A DNA stretch of 64,000 bases from Antilocapra americana (taxonomy: Eukaryota; Chordata; Mammalia; Artiodactyla; Antilocapridae): contig ML660774.1 of the NCBI GenBank assembly GCA_007570785.1, positions 15,824,888-15,888,887 of the forward strand. Reading direction: 5' to 3'. The notes beneath the pieces are model-generated. The model was not told the origin of the DNA, did no database searches, and was given only the letters and a program-made list of their open reading frames with translations. A program made the position numbers and the translations under genes. This document shows, one piece after another, positions 1 through 11,660 of this stretch. The first letter of the stretch is position 1; each line of letters starts with the position of its first letter.

Positions 1-1622
1 ATGAATGGTGTACCACAGCAAAATGATAATTCAAACACCAGGACTTCAAGTGTTTTGGAAGAGTTAAATCAGGTAAACAAAGAGACTATTATTATGTCAC
101 TCATACTTTTTCACTATTTTCATTAGACAGCTAGAGACTTCTGTTTATACAACCCAGGGAGTCTACGAATGAAAGGTTGCCTGGATGAAGGCATTCCTTT
201 TTCAGTGCTCAGACCACAGAGGTGTGTGAGTGAAAGCTGGACAAAGAACCTGGATTACTTGCCCGGTTTCTGTTCACTAAGCCTCGTGGTGTCCACTTAC
301 AGACACAATGATAGCAAACAGAGCCCCGCAGTAGCGTTCCCAGGGCTTGTGGTCTGCTCCTCACAGAATCACTCCAGGGATATTAAGCATCTCTTTTCTT
401 CAGCCTTTCTTTCCCTTCATGGTAGTGTTGGAGGTACTACAGAAGAGAAATTCCAGACCTTCCAGGGCTTGTCCCTTGGAAGGTGATAATCCCTACTCTC
501 CAGCAAATTGCTCCTGGAGAGGAGCTCCTAGAGAAAGCCCCTTTGTGGGAGCACTTGTGAGCTGGATTTGCTCAGCAATGCTTATCCTGCCCAAGGGGCA
601 GCAACCCCCACGTCACAATGCCCTTGGTTTTCTTCATTGCAATGCTTTCTCTGATGGTCTGCTGCCTTTTCAGAGTTGAAAAGAGGGGGTGCTGCCTAGC
701 AATCAGGGATCAGACAGGGCCCAGCAGCTGGCTCAGGGCCTTCTGCAGGATGAGGGCTGCAAACAAACTTGTGATTCATAGCTGAGGGGAGGCTGCCAGT
801 TCCAGCTGCCAGGGTATGGTTGGCACTGGTCGAGAAGGTGCTCTCTGCTCTGTGCCCTTGTGTGCCTTCTGCACTGGAAACACAGCTCCCCACCCCCAGC
901 TTCTCTCTCCCATTTCTTGTCTCCACGTGGAGCTGTTCGACTGGATGGAACAACCAGCAAAACCCTTCATTCTGTCTGTATTCAATCATGTACTTGAAAC
1001 AGCTCACGACTCATACTGAACTCAGTCAAGACCAATAGCATCAGGCTCCCTTTGTTGAAATGTTAACTCTAAGTTCTACAAACAATTTCCACAAGTGGAG
1101 TTCTTGTTGCTTACCTGGCACTGTCTACTGTTAGGGAAAAGCTACAGAAACACCAAGCCACAGAGCAGCACCATCTTTCCCCTCCTTGAACACTCTTTCT
1201 GGAAGACATCCCGGGAATGTTCTCCAAGACCTGGCTATAGTCAGGTAAGGGCTCAAGGCAGAGCTTATCAAAGAAGTGTTGGGTTCTAAGTGCAAGAACC
1301 AGCAGTACCACTCCACAGAGGAGTGAGGTGAAGGATAAAATTCATCATTAAACTTAGGGGGGTCTGCCGACTGAAGGCGGTTTGGGGCAGACCTTAGGAT
1401 TTCTATCTGGGACTGAAGACAGTTCATATCTTGCCATGGAAATGAAATTGGTTGAACTGAAGAGCCAAAGTCCTAAGAGATCATTAAAACTTTGGGGGAT
1501 GAACACTCTTCTAGCTGTGCAAATGATGCTTTTAAATACCTGGGTAGAAGGTGATGAAATCCTGTCAATTCTCTGAATCGAGTAAGAGATCAAGTTGCCT
1601 CCCCACTTGAAAATAGCTTCTG

Positions 1623-1841
1623 GGAGTTTCCCCAGTGGCTCAAGGGTAAAGAATCTGCTTGCCAAGCAGGAGATGCGAGTTCGATCCCTGGGTTGGAAGA
1701 TCCCCTGGAGAAGGAAATGGCAAACCACTCTAGTATTCTTGCCTGGGAAATCCCATGGACAGAGGAGCCTGGTGAACCCACCACCATCCGTGAGGTCACA
1801 AAAGAATCAGACAGGACTTACGACTAAACAGCAACAAAAAT
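1623..1841 (+). mobile_element. Bov-tA SINE
   Basis: It has a tRNA-derived head with the box B-like GAGTTCGATCCCTGG, followed by the family body (GGAAGATCCCCTGGAGAAGG, then a stretch ending CTAGTATTCTTGCCTGG) and the BovB-related tail with CCATGGACAGAGGAGCCTGG. The 3' part is diverged and ends in an A-rich tail. Confidence 0.9.
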
Positions 1842-2300
1842 GAAGCCAAGGACTGGGAATCCTTGAAAGACCCTAAGAAGTTTCTATCAGTTTGGGAACA
1901 CAAGTATTACCTACGGTGTGAAGATATAAACACCTGCTGAATGTGTGTCTGTAAATATTATGATTAGTAAAACTTCAAAAATTTTCATAAAACTCTTATA
2001 TTGCCAGTCTGCTAACTTATGTATGAGACAGAAGAAACATATTTACCTCTGCACATCTGTGTTCATGGCACACAGGAAGGATAAAGAAGAAATCATCGGG
2101 TTTGGGGACTGCAACAAATGAGTAGGAGCAGGTTGGAAAGGATGGAGAGACGGTGACAGGGGATGGGGGGTGATACTTCTCTGAATATATCTTTTTGAAT
2201 AGTTTGGGCTTTTAGTGCCATGTTATATTTTACATTCCCCAAATAAATAAAACCAGTAAGACTGAGGGATAGGGGAGAAGGCAATCTCTGTCACTCCTTT

Positions 2301-2513
2301 GTGCTTAGTCACCCAGTCATGTCGGATTCTCTGCGACCCCATGGACTGTATGTAGCCCACCAGGCTCCTCTGTCCATGAGGATTCTCCAGGCAAGAATGC
2401 TGGAGTGGGTTGCCATGTCCTCCTCCAGGGGATCTTCCCGACCCAGGGATCAAACCCAGGTCTCCTGCTTTGCAGGTGGATTCTTTACTGTCTGAGCTAC
2501 CAGGAAAGCCCCC
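2301..2513 (-). mobile_element. Bov-tA SINE
   Basis: Reverse-oriented copy. The tail complement comes first (TGCGACCCCATGGACTGTA) and the complement of the tRNA head last (GAGCTACCAGGAAAGCCCC). It is nearly full length. Confidence 0.92.
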
Positions 2514-2724
2514 TAGGAAAGCTGAAAAATCATACTAGTTATGGGAATAGTCAATAAAGAAAGGTCATACATAAAAGGCACAATTCTTAGTCTTTCAGAT
2601 TTTTTTTAAAGGAATTTGCTATAAACTCAGAAGTTGAAAGCTATATAACCTGAAGTTCTATAGCTTCTGCAAAGCTAGAGCTCTTTGAGAACATAGTAGT
2701 ATGATTCCAATAAAGGTCTGACAA

Positions 2725-3106
2725 GTGATGCTGTAGACCGAATATTTGTGTACCTCCCACTGCCCCCTCCCCAAAATCCATACGTTGAAATTCAGTCCCC
2801 ACTGTGATGGTAATATTAGGTGGTGGGGCGTTTGGGAGATGCTAAGGTCATGAGGTTGGGGCCCTCATGAATGGGACTAGTGATCTGTTTTCTATAAGAG
2901 ACCCCAGAGAGCTCCCTTGCCCTTTCTGCCATGTGAGGGTACAATGAAAATATGCCCATCTGTGAACTAGGGAGTGTGCTCTCATCAGAAATGAATCTAC
3001 CATGATCTTGGACTCACCAGCTTCTGTAACTGTGAGAAACACATTTCCGTTGTCACAACCCACTCAGTTTATGGTATTTTTGTTAGCAGCCCTATTGGAC
3101 TATGAC
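2725..3106 (+). mobile_element. Old MaLR-type solo LTR (MST/MLT1-like)
   Basis: The order of landmarks matches mammalian MaLR LTRs of the MST group: a start resembling GAATATTTGTGTACCTCCC, then GGTGGTGGGGCGTTTGGGAG, CCCTCATGAATGGGACTAG, CCCCAGAGAGCTCCCTTGCC and CTGTGAGAAACACATTTC near the 3' end. No internal coding sequence is attached, so it is a solo LTR. The subfamily name is from memory and uncertain. Confidence 0.75.
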
Positions 3107-5740
3107 ACAAGAATACCTTTTGGGGAGTTGTGGGAAGTCCTCGGGGCTGGATCCAGGCAAGTGGGAAAACAGATGGTTTCTCTGAATCTTGCCTTCTCAT
3201 TTCCTGCCTTCTCTTCCCCGCTTAGAAGAGTTCAGTTCCCATGTCCAGCTCCCCTAACCTGTCTCCATGCCTGATTATCCCTGATAAGGCCTTAAGGCGG
3301 GAGCCTGAAGGATGTCCTTTAGGTCCTAATACTGCACATAAACATTTTGGTAGTCTAATCACATCCGGTGTTCAGGACAGCATTTTGGTAGGAAATAGCT
3401 GCAATCATTTCTGGTTAAAGGGTCTGGAAAGATTTGAATCCCGCCTTCAGGATATGTGGTAAGTGTACATGTTCAAATCTCACTGGGATAGTTCAATACA
3501 AACCTGCCCTGCTGGCATGCAGAGAGATCCCAAGTAAACCTGACTTTGCTTCCCTGACTCCAGAAAAGAAGACTGAGTACCCAAGATTGAGTAAGTTTCC
3601 AAACCGCCCATGACCCCAGATCCCCCTCAGTCAATGATACTGTGTTTGGGTTAACCTGGATGCTTTGCCTGAGGATGACCTCCTTTCCAGGGCATAGGTC
3701 CTCCAAAGGCATCTCTGCCCTGGAGTAGGTCTCCTGGAGTGACGTTAACTGTGTTAATTAGCATTGGAAAAGAGAGGCAAGAGTAATTTGTCAAGAATTT
3801 CATCCCATAGAGCTTGCCCCAGATGTTTTATTCTTGCCTTTTATTTTTAGCAATGACAGCAATTGGTTTAAATTTTGGTTTCTAATAAATCAATTCCATT
3901 TACTTCACCCTCTATTAAACATGCCAAGCATATTTTACATTATAAATCTACTATTTTAATGGGATTTAATAAGCTTACTCTTAGATCTTCAAAGACTTAT
4001 AGACACTCATCAGAGTAGGAAAGGGCTGCTGCCTTGACTGGCGGTATATTAAAAGAACACATTTCAGAAGTCATTAAAGGAACATGTGTCTTCCCTCTTC
4101 AAAATCTTCGTCATTCTTCTGTGTACATGTGTGCCTCACAAGAGGGCTTTCTCCAGCCCCAAGCCTTTGGAAACCAGGATGCCTCACATAGTGTTAACTA
4201 CAGCTCCCCAGAGCCCCATCTTTTTAGAGCTGAGCCATGTGCTACCATAAATAAATTCTCCCTGAAGTGCTTATCTTGCTTCTGGCAAGGACATAATAAT
4301 TTAGACGCCTACCTTGTAACACCTGCAGAAAAGAATTTAGGAGAAGAAAACGATTCTACATCTGGGCATGGGAAAGGGAAAGGCCCGTTAACAACCCAAA
4401 GTATAATGTGGAAAGGCTATTTGGGCGACTTGACTCAGAGTTGGAGGGAAAAGAACCTAGAGGTTTAAATAACAGTAGTTGGGTCTAAAGCCAAGAAGAA
4501 AGGAGAGGAGATGAACTTACAGATAATAGGACTATTAGATAGCCAGATGTTCCAAGCCTGTCATCATACAAATGTTGCTGCTTCTTTCTGAACCTCCATC
4601 CCCTGTGGCAGAAACTTTGTTTCTGGATTTAAATTTATTTGGTGCTTGAGGTTTCTGTGAAGTAAAGTCATGCATCCCAGGTATATGTTGGGTATCAAAA
4701 AAAAGCTATATTCGGAATTCTGTGCGCCTAAAGCTGTTTGCCAAACCTAATAATTGCACCCACATGACTTGTCGTTCATGGAAAAGGCTGATTTGTGGAG
4801 CTGAGTGGCAAGTGCCCTGCAGAATCATCTTGATGAAACTAGGCCTGAACGTTCATCCGTGGATTTCATCAATGGTGGATATAAGGAACTGTCCTATCTA
4901 AAAAAATATGTCTTTTTAATTTGTGTGTGTGTGCTGTTGGGAAAATTACTTAATGCCTTTAAATAAGGAAATCCTTGACAAAATCCCTTCAAAATCAAGC
5001 ACCAGAAAATGTTTGTTCCTGCCGATGAACTGTCTCCTGAAATTACCCAAAGAATTACCCAAAAGTAGAGACTACCTGGCTGTTCTCTACTTTTCTTAGG
5101 TTGGTGGACCTATGCTCAGAAGTAAGTCTTATGTTTGATCACTACCATTCTTCTTAATTAGAATTTACTGCTATAGTTCCTTCTCTTTCCACCTTTACTT
5201 TTGGGTTCATTTTAGTTCTGAAAATCTTTTCTACCATCTCAGTGTTTTTTTTTTTTTCCCCCCCTGAAGTGGGTGGCATATTTAAAAAGGTGCAATTAAT
5301 TCAGAGGTTTAATATGTGCCTCTTGTGACAGTTATTTCCAAATAGAGCTGCTTTCCCCCTGGCAGAATATTTGCTTCCTCCCTCTCCATTGTTTATTTAT
5401 TTGATGTGAGAAAGAACAAGAAAGCAAAAGACAGCAAACTGAGGGTGGAGGGTTTGCCTGGAAAATTCCCAGGAAGAAACAACTGACAAAATAATACCCT
5501 CTAAAACAGATGGGTCCTACGGATAAATATGATTTCCATGTTCAAAACCCTTTTTTTGTACAAACATAGCTGGAAGCTGGTTTTAGCTGGTTCTTCCCTC
5601 AATGCTCAAGCAACCACTGAAATGACATATGTGGTTCGAAGTCCCAGGGTTCGCCTTAGATGCTTGGAAGTATGGGAAGTGTTTACCTGGAGTCCCAGGC
5701 TGGAGTGGCTGCAAAAAGGATGAAATTAATATGCAGAAGG

Positions 5741-6067
5741 AGCACTTGCCGGTGGCTCAGTGGTGAAGAATCCTCTGGCCAGTGCACGAGGTAGGGGTTC
5801 GATCCCTGGTCTGGGAGGATCCCACATGCCACGGAGCAACTAAGCCCGTGTGTCGCAACTACTGAGCCTGTGCTCTAGAGCCTGGAAGCCGGAACTACTG
5901 AGCCCGTGCTCCCCAGAGCCCAAGCTCTGCAACAAGAGAAGTCACTGCAATGAGAAGCCCACACACTGCACCTTGAGAGTAGCCCCTACTCACTGCAACT
6001 AGAGAAACGCCCTCATGGCAATGAAGACCCAGCACAGCCAATAATGAACCAGTACAATTATCAAAAA
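5741..6067 (+). mobile_element. CHR-type tRNA-derived SINE
   Basis: A tRNA-like head (GGTGGCTCAGTGGTGAAGAA, then GGGTTCGATCCCTGG) runs into the long CHR body with repeated 'actgagcccgtgctc' motifs. It ends in GAAGACCCAGCACAGCC and an A-rich tail. CHR SINEs are shared by ruminants, whales and hippos, so this insertion may be older than the Bov-tA copies around it. Confidence 0.85.
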
Positions 6068-6157
6068 ACACATGCGGAAGGGGGCCTGGGAGATTTTGCC
6101 ATCCTGGTTGCTGGCCACATTCCTAGATTCCTAGGACATCCATTAAGATCTTTTGAA

Positions 6158-6163
6158 TTTATT
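6158..6163 (-). terminator. Candidate poly(A) signal AATAAA (distal)
   Basis: The minus strand reads AATAAA 1365 bases after the PRAG1 stop codon. Canonical hexamers occur often by chance in AT-rich DNA, so this is only a candidate. Confidence 0.3.
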
Positions 6164-6274
6164 TTAAACTTGTCCATTGCTATTAACAAGGTTTGAGAAA
6201 TTAGTTCACAACTTGAAAGATTACCCTTTAGGTAGCAGTACAAGGCTCTTGGGCTATTTTCCTTCAAATGAGTG

Positions 6275-6280
6275 TTTATT
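6275..6280 (-). terminator. Candidate poly(A) signal AATAAA (proximal)
   Basis: The minus strand reads AATAAA about 1.25 kb after the PRAG1 stop. It competes with the copy at 6158-6163 and with an ATTAAA variant at 7134-7139 about 0.39 kb after the stop. Confidence 0.3.
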
Positions 6281-7381
6281 GATTTTTTTCTGTATCTAGT
6301 TTTGAGGAAGAAAGATCTGATGCTTTCAAATTCTCTTTGAAGCACTTTTTAAAGGCATGGTAACAAATGCTGACTGTACTAGGTGCCAATAAATGTGTCA
6401 ACTGAATGAGTTTTAAAAAATGGAAACCCAAAGGAGCTTTGAACAGCAGGTGGGCTACTGGTCTGAAAGTGGAAACACTTTGAGTTCTCTTCTTGCACTA
6501 CCCTTATCTAGGACAGCAATACCAGCGGGCTGTCTCCCACCCGGCATTCCACCCTTTCTTCCCGACCCTGCCCAGGGAAGTCAGTCCTGCGGCTGTATCA
6601 CCCAGGCTCCCTTGCTCTCTGGTGTCTCACTGGTCTTGGCCTGGGGATGGCAGGTGGGGAACAGATTGAGTGACCCCTCCCCATTCCAGCCCTTGCTTTT
6701 TGTCTCACCATCGTTTTTCTCTTAATCCTGCCCGCAACCCTCTAAGTGGTCCCCTGCTAAGTTCTTGTCATTTGAACCATCTGGGGTGGCTTCCGCTTTC
6801 AGCCAGGCTTCTGATACAAATGATAACCAGCTTTAGCAAACTGGAAATGGATTTCCAGCAGTGGGATTAAATTCTGAAACTCTGGGATCACACCAGCTGT
6901 GTCTGGCTTCTTCCTAAGAGGCTGTGAGGTGGAGAGAGAAGCAGGGAAGATGAACTGGTCCCCACATGCCTGGGCTCTTGTGGCCTGATGCTCCTTCTGA
7001 TGAGAAGTAGAAGAACAGGGACAGTTCAAGTGGTCTTGAAGCCACTGTTTCAAGGGCTTAAAACGATTTTACCCACCAAAGGTATTAACGCACTTGGGGA
7101 TAAAAGAGCTTTGCTCACGACTCAACCAGCAATTTTAATTAAAAACGAAGGATTTTTGTTTTGTTTTTTTTTAAATAGCCACTTGACAAGAAGGTAAAGA
7201 AACCCCCTAATGGGGTAGTAAGATCAGAGTCCAGGCTTCATTCTGTGGGCGGCACTGTCCTCATGACCTTGCAAGAAGCTAGAAATATACATAATTGCAG
7301 AGGAAAACTGCAAGACTAGAGGAGAAAAGGAGGCTAGGCCACGGTGGGCAATGACATCCACAGTCTTTCATATTTATATCT

Positions 7382-7402
7382 TATATATATATATATATAT
7401 AT
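7382..7402. repeat. (TA)n microsatellite in the PRAG1 3' UTR
   Basis: A perfect alternating TA run lies about 125 bases past the stop codon. In the transcript it would be a self-complementary AU run and a possible AU-rich regulatory element. Confidence 0.9.
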
Positions 7403-7527
7403 TACATCCAAGTACGACAGTCATTTGTACCATTTCCCAAGAGACACGGATGTTTCCAAGGCAAGGCAGGGCACGAGGAAAGGGATAGGATGGGGGTCCA
7501 GCCCAGAGGAGGGGGCCAGGAGCTGCC

Positions 7528-8691
7528 TCACAGAAGCTGTAGGAGCTTCAGCGATTGCAAGAGGGCTGTGGGCTCGGCCGACGCCAGATACTGGCAGCAG
7601 AGCCAGTCCTCCAGTTCCACCCCGCGCCGGCGGTCCACCGCCTTCTCGGCGAACTTCATCATCATCAGGGCTCGCTTCATGTCGATCCAGTTGTGGAGCG
7701 CGGCGCACAGCGCCTCCTCCGAGGCGCCGGGCGGCTCCACGAGCTCGCGCCGGGGCCCCCACAGCAGGCACTGCAGCACGCGCTTGGCCTCGCCGATGCG
7801 GATGCGCTTGATGGGGTCGGCCTCCAGCAGCAGCTGGGCGAGCCGCTGCAGGCCCGCGGAGTAGAGGGACAGTGCGGGCAGCGGCGGCAAGTCCTCCTGC
7901 CGGTAGTCCTGCTCCCGGAGCTGCGCCCGCACCTCGAACGGGTTGGGCTGGTGGAGCAGCTCGTAGATGAGGATGCCCGTTTGGAATTCGTCGAACTTGC
8001 GGTACTGGGAGGCAGACACGATCTCGGGGGCCAGGCGTGCCTGGCTCTTCTTCTGTTGCAGGTTGGCGGTGCCGCCCGGCTTCTGCTTGGCCTTCAGGAA
8101 GTTGCTGATGATAAGCCGGGGCAAGTATTTCTCACCAGACCTTCCATGAAAGGCGGGGGCGGCTGGAGGGGTGGGGGTGACGCTGGTAGGAAGGGTGCCT
8201 GAGTGGCCAGAGGCGGGGGTAGCCGCAGGGGCAGGGGATGCGGTGGTCGGGGGGACAGAGGCAGCGGGGGAGGGCTCGGGGGAGGCCTGGGGGGCGCAGT
8301 GCACCAGCAGCAGGTTCTCCAGGCACAGGTCTCGGTGGATGACCCCGTGCTCCTTGAGGTGCTCCAGCCCATTGCAGAGCTGCAGGAGTAGGAAGCACAC
8401 CCGACGCTCGTAAGCCTCGGGCTCAGACTGGTGGCTGGTGGCCAAGTCCCGCACAAAGTCCGAGGCAGTCTGGTGGGGCACCTCCCGGGTGATGACCACC
8501 ACGCAGTCCTGCTCCTGGGCAGGGGGATGTGAGGGCAGAGCAGAAAGAGGGTCCTTGGGTGCGTCGGGACAGGTGAGCATGCTGGAGGGCACGGAGGCGA
8601 CAAAGTGGCCACAGTCCTGCTGGATATTGAAGTGCACGGGCACGGAAGGGCTGCAGTAGGAGGCCGCTTTGGGCTCAGGGGTTTTGCAGAT
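7528..8691 (-). CDS. PRAG1: PRAG1 last coding exon: pseudokinase core and C-terminal dimerisation segment
   Basis: This exon encodes residues 1022-1408 and the TGA stop at 7530-7528. It opens after an acceptor (TTTCCCCCACAG) with ATCTGCAAA (I-C-K), the usual continuation of the kinase N-lobe. The catalytic loop keeps H-R-D at 1140-1142 (8337-8329), followed by LCLEN. Where active kinases have DFG, this protein reads S-N-F at 1217-1219, so the magnesium-binding Asp is missing, as in other PEAK-family members. The APE motif is present at 1243-1245. A low-complexity Pro/Ala/Ser/Thr insert of about 55 residues (about 1153-1207) separates the catalytic loop from the S-N-F strand. The region after about 1344 (SEEALCAALHNWIDMKRALM) belongs to the helical SHED dimerisation module of the family and ends in LLQSLKLLQLL. 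Frame, motifs and ending leave little doubt about identity. Confidence 0.97.
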   Translation of the reverse strand: MCKTPEPKAASYCSPSVPVHFNIQQDCGHFVASVPSSMLTCPDAPKDPLSALPSHPPAQEQDCVVVITREVPHQTASDFVRDLATSHQSEPEAYERRVCFLLLQLCNGLEHLKEHGVIHRDLCLENLLLVHCAPQASPEPSPAASVPPTTASPAPAATPASGHSGTLPTSVTPTPPAAPAFHGRSGEKYLPRLIISNFLKAKQKPGGTANLQQKKSQARLAPEIVSASQYRKFDEFQTGILIYELLHQPNPFEVRAQLREQDYRQEDLPPLPALSLYSAGLQRLAQLLLEADPIKRIRIGEAKRVLQCLLWGPRRELVEPPGASEEALCAALHNWIDMKRALMMMKFAEKAVDRRRGVELEDWLCCQYLASAEPTALLQSLKLLQLL

Positions 8692-8774
8692 CTGTGGGGG
8701 AAAGCGGAGGTGAGGTCAAATGCCAGAGCCATCATTCTGTTCAGTAAACAGTCCTGGGACATTTAGATATCCAC

Positions 8775-9460
8775 ATGCAAATGGTGAACTTACACCCCTA
8801 CCGACCACTGCACACACACCATCTAACTCAAAATGGGTCACAGAGACCTAGATCACAATGGAGAGGCTTAGGTGTGAGAGCCAAAACATACACACTTTTG
8901 AAGAAAACACAGGGCAGAATCTTTGAGGCCTTAGGCTAAGCCAAGATTTCTTAGTGACCACACCAAAACCACGGTCCAAAAAAGAAAAAGGCGGACAAAC
9001 TTGACCTTATCAAAACTTAAAACTTGCGTGGTTCAAAAAGTATTAAGAAAATTGGGAAGACAAGTATTAGAGTGGGAGGAAATATTTGCAAAACACATAT
9101 CCATCCAGAATGTACCCAGAATTCTTGCAAAGCTGTCATAAGATAAATAATCCAATCAAAAAATCAGCAAAAAATATTCACAGGCATTTCACCCAAGAAC
9201 TATGTAAGTGGCCATAAGCACATGAAAAGATGTTCAACATCAAGAGTCATAAGAGAAAGGCAAGACAAAAACACAACGAGAGCCTGATGCCCACCAGAAT
9301 GGCTGTAATAAAATGATAATACCAAGCGTCTATGAGGATGTGCAGAAATGGGAACTCTTAGATACAGCTGGTGGGATGTAAAATGGTACCACCCCTTTGG
9401 AATACAGATTGTCAATTTCTTAAAAAGTTAAACCTAAAATGATCATACAACCTAGCTAGA
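8775..9460 (+). mobile_element. L1 LINE 3' fragment
   Basis: A-rich sequence on the plus strand with decayed L1 ORF2 C-terminal signatures. Examples are AACTTGACCTTATCAAAACT, CAGCAAAAAATATTCACAGG, 'aagatgttcaacatc' and GGAACTCTTAGATACAGCTG. It is full of stops and encodes nothing intact. It is antisense to PRAG1. Confidence 0.8.
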
Positions 9461-10844
9461 ATGAGTTCCCTTGATAGGAAGTCATCTCTCTGCCCACACC
9501 GTGGACTGGACAAATTCTCAAGAAGCCAGATAAGAGCCTCCTCAGGCAATCAGCCTCACTTCCCAACTACTGCACCTGACTTGGCACTACCTGATAGCAG
9601 ATATATTTGATTGCTGGGATGTTCCCTTCTTCAGGAATCTCAGGGGCAGAGATGCAGGCCCTACACCTCTAGGATGTGATCACATTCTCTTAGGCTGCCC
9701 TGGTTTCTAGATCCAGGTTAATATGCCATGCCTACCAACTGGCACAACCCTTGGAGCCGATTTTAGTGGAGCTACTAAGTACAAGCCACTCCTCCAAGGG
9801 TGAGTCATAGCAGCTGAAAGAAAAAAGAAAGCTCTCCAGGGAATAGGGAAGCCCAAGGGCCCAAAGGCACCCTCTGAACTGAAGATGGAAATGAACAAAC
9901 AGAGGATCTCAAGTTCTCTGGGGAATTCCTACACTGTGTCTTTCCCAACTCTTCTACATCTTTTTGTCCTAATGACAGCATCAGCCACCTAAGGATCCTG
10001 AGCAACAGGAATCTTCATCTGGTGACCGCACAACTGAGAGTCTTGAGCCACACACAATGGCCCCCCATCAGGCCTGATCCCCTCTAATTACACTGAAAGA
10101 GACTGTAGATGGTCTGTGGGCACTCCTCTGCAAAGGAGATGGCGCAGCCCCAGCCATGCTTTGTAGAAGGGTAAGGATCAGTGTGTAATCCTGAGAAGAA
10201 AGGCATCTGGCCCCATCTACAAAATATCACTCATCAACAATCTCAAAATAACCCTTCAGGCTGCTGCATGGCTATACTCGAATGATCACAGCGGTGTTTA
10301 TAGAGTGCCACAATGCTTACAGGTGACATTTTTAGAAGTTCTGTTGCAAGCACCTTTTCAAAGAGATTTATTTATATTGCAGTTCTACAAACCTCAGCAT
10401 GAAACCTGGCATAAAGGAGCTCAGCTTCTAAGAAAACTTTTTAAAAGATAATTGGAGGGTTGGGGGTTGGGGGGAGGGAACACATTAATTTAGTGATCTC
10501 TCTTATTAGAAAAGTAGAATAGAAATAAAACGGAAGCTCATTTTATCCCAGACAGTGTTTCCTCTTCCATTAACAAAAGTGATTTGGGGATACATGTCGA
10601 AAGTGCTGCTGTAGGTTCTTTTTTTTCATCTGAGCCCAGCCAGCTATATTCGGTTTTTAAATGGCAGTTTTCTGGAACATTGTCGGCGGGGGTGGTCCTC
10701 AAAAACTAGTCTAGTGTATAAATACCAACAACCACTGTGTATGGACCTGCCTGCAGTGCCATCCATCGATACAAGTGAGAGTTTCTTAACTACAACATCA
10801 AACTTTCACATGGTGCCTATAAAGCACCATGTAGACACTACTTC

Positions 10845-11060
10845 CTGTAGTGCCTCTTTAAATCTCATTGAACAACTCGATGAGATAGATGTTACTAAAG
10901 AGCAGGAAGCCGAGACTTTAAAAAGCTAAGCTATTTGCCCAAGATTATACAGCTGAGAAGTGCTCTGGAGGTGAAGAGTATGAGCTTTAGGGTGAAAAGG
11001 ACCTGAGTTTAAATATGAACTCTGCAAACACTGGCAAGTTACCCCTGATTCTTGTTCTTT
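10845..11060 (+). mobile_element. MIR-like ancient SINE remnant
   Basis: A core-like stretch (AAGCTATTTGCCCAAGATTA, then TACAGCTGAGAAG) resembles the MIR core 'taacttgcccaaggtcacacagcta'. The adjoining GGACCTGAGTTTAAATATGA segment looks like the MIR head. It is strongly diverged, so the edges are approximate. Confidence 0.5.
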
Positions 11061-11554
11061 TGGGTCGTTATGTTCTGTTAAGTAGTCACAAACACTGAAC
11101 GCATGAATGCTGAGCCACTGCTCCTGGGGAAATACAACGTGAAGTTCTTACCAGCCTCTGATCACAAGATGTTCATCAACTGGCCAATGTATAACCCTGC
11201 TGTATGTGTGTTTCTGTTTAAAGACGCCTTACTCATAGATACTGCTGAGTATCTCAGCCATGAGCTGACTCATGGCTGACAGCAGTGTAGCTCATGCCTG
11301 AAAAGAAGCTGATCTAACATCCTCTCAAAACTGCATCACAGTCTTCCTGATCTTAGGACCATAAGACAGGACTTCATTGCTTGGCATGGCCATTTTAAAG
11401 GCTGAAATCACCAACAAAAAGTACAAAAGTGTGAAGATGAGGCACCTGTTTACAGTATGAGACCTGAGAAAGAAAGTGGAGAGTCCCCGTGTGGCACCTC
11501 AGCTAGGGATTTGCGTGCTGAGTGTCTTGGATCTCCCCGACTCTGCACATGGCC

Positions 11555-11660
11555 AGGAGTGACCACAAAAGCACTCCAAGTATTTATTATGTGGGGTTAC
11601 AAAAAATTTCAGCACCAGATTCACAAATATGAAATCCCCAAATATTGAGAACTGACTGTA
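11555..11660 (+). mobile_element. Tigger/MER2-like DNA transposon fragment
   Basis: The end TATTGAGAACTGACTGTA resembles the terminus 'gagggccgactgta' of Tigger-class elements. The copy is short and old, and its family is uncertain. Confidence 0.4.

Larger units (their letters stand above)
1..6157. other. Intergenic region downstream of PRAG1
   Basis: No gene is supported here. The stretch holds two Bov-tA SINEs, one MaLR-type LTR and one CHR SINE (listed separately). The rest is AT-rich, non-repetitive-looking sequence. The longest open frame outside repeats is about 144 codons near 4034-4468 on the plus strand. It has no recognisable domain and no splice or promoter context, so I do not call it a gene. 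An AT-rich block at about 3820-3990 could be non-coding regulatory sequence, but nothing in it proves that. Confidence 0.6.
6158..7527 (-). other. PRAG1: PRAG1 3' untranslated region (extent inferred)
   Basis: This sequence follows the PRAG1 stop codon in the last exon. It includes a TA dinucleotide run at 7382-7402 and T/A-rich stretches near 7140-7175. The distal limit is a guess, set at the last AATAAA before the CHR SINE at 5741-6067. A shorter 3' UTR ending at one of the nearer signals is equally possible. Confidence 0.4.

Noticed and set aside
1677..1692. Possible tRNA genes suggested by box B-like GTTCGATCC motifs here and in other SINEs
   Set aside because: These belong to tRNA-derived SINE heads that lack intact cloverleaf arms and continue into SINE bodies.
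4034..4468. 144-codon plus-strand frame downstream of PRAG1
   Set aside because: Isolated, no ATG in good context at its start and no domain; length is compatible with chance in the window.
7555..8202. 215-codon plus-strand frame over the last PRAG1 exon
   Set aside because: Antisense shadow of the pseudokinase exon, leucine- and glycine-rich because of the GC-rich opposite strand.
8094..8762. 222-codon minus-strand frame overlapping the last PRAG1 exon
   Set aside because: Out-of-frame reading of the same exon that runs across the splice acceptor at 8692; Pro/Ser/Thr-rich shadow.
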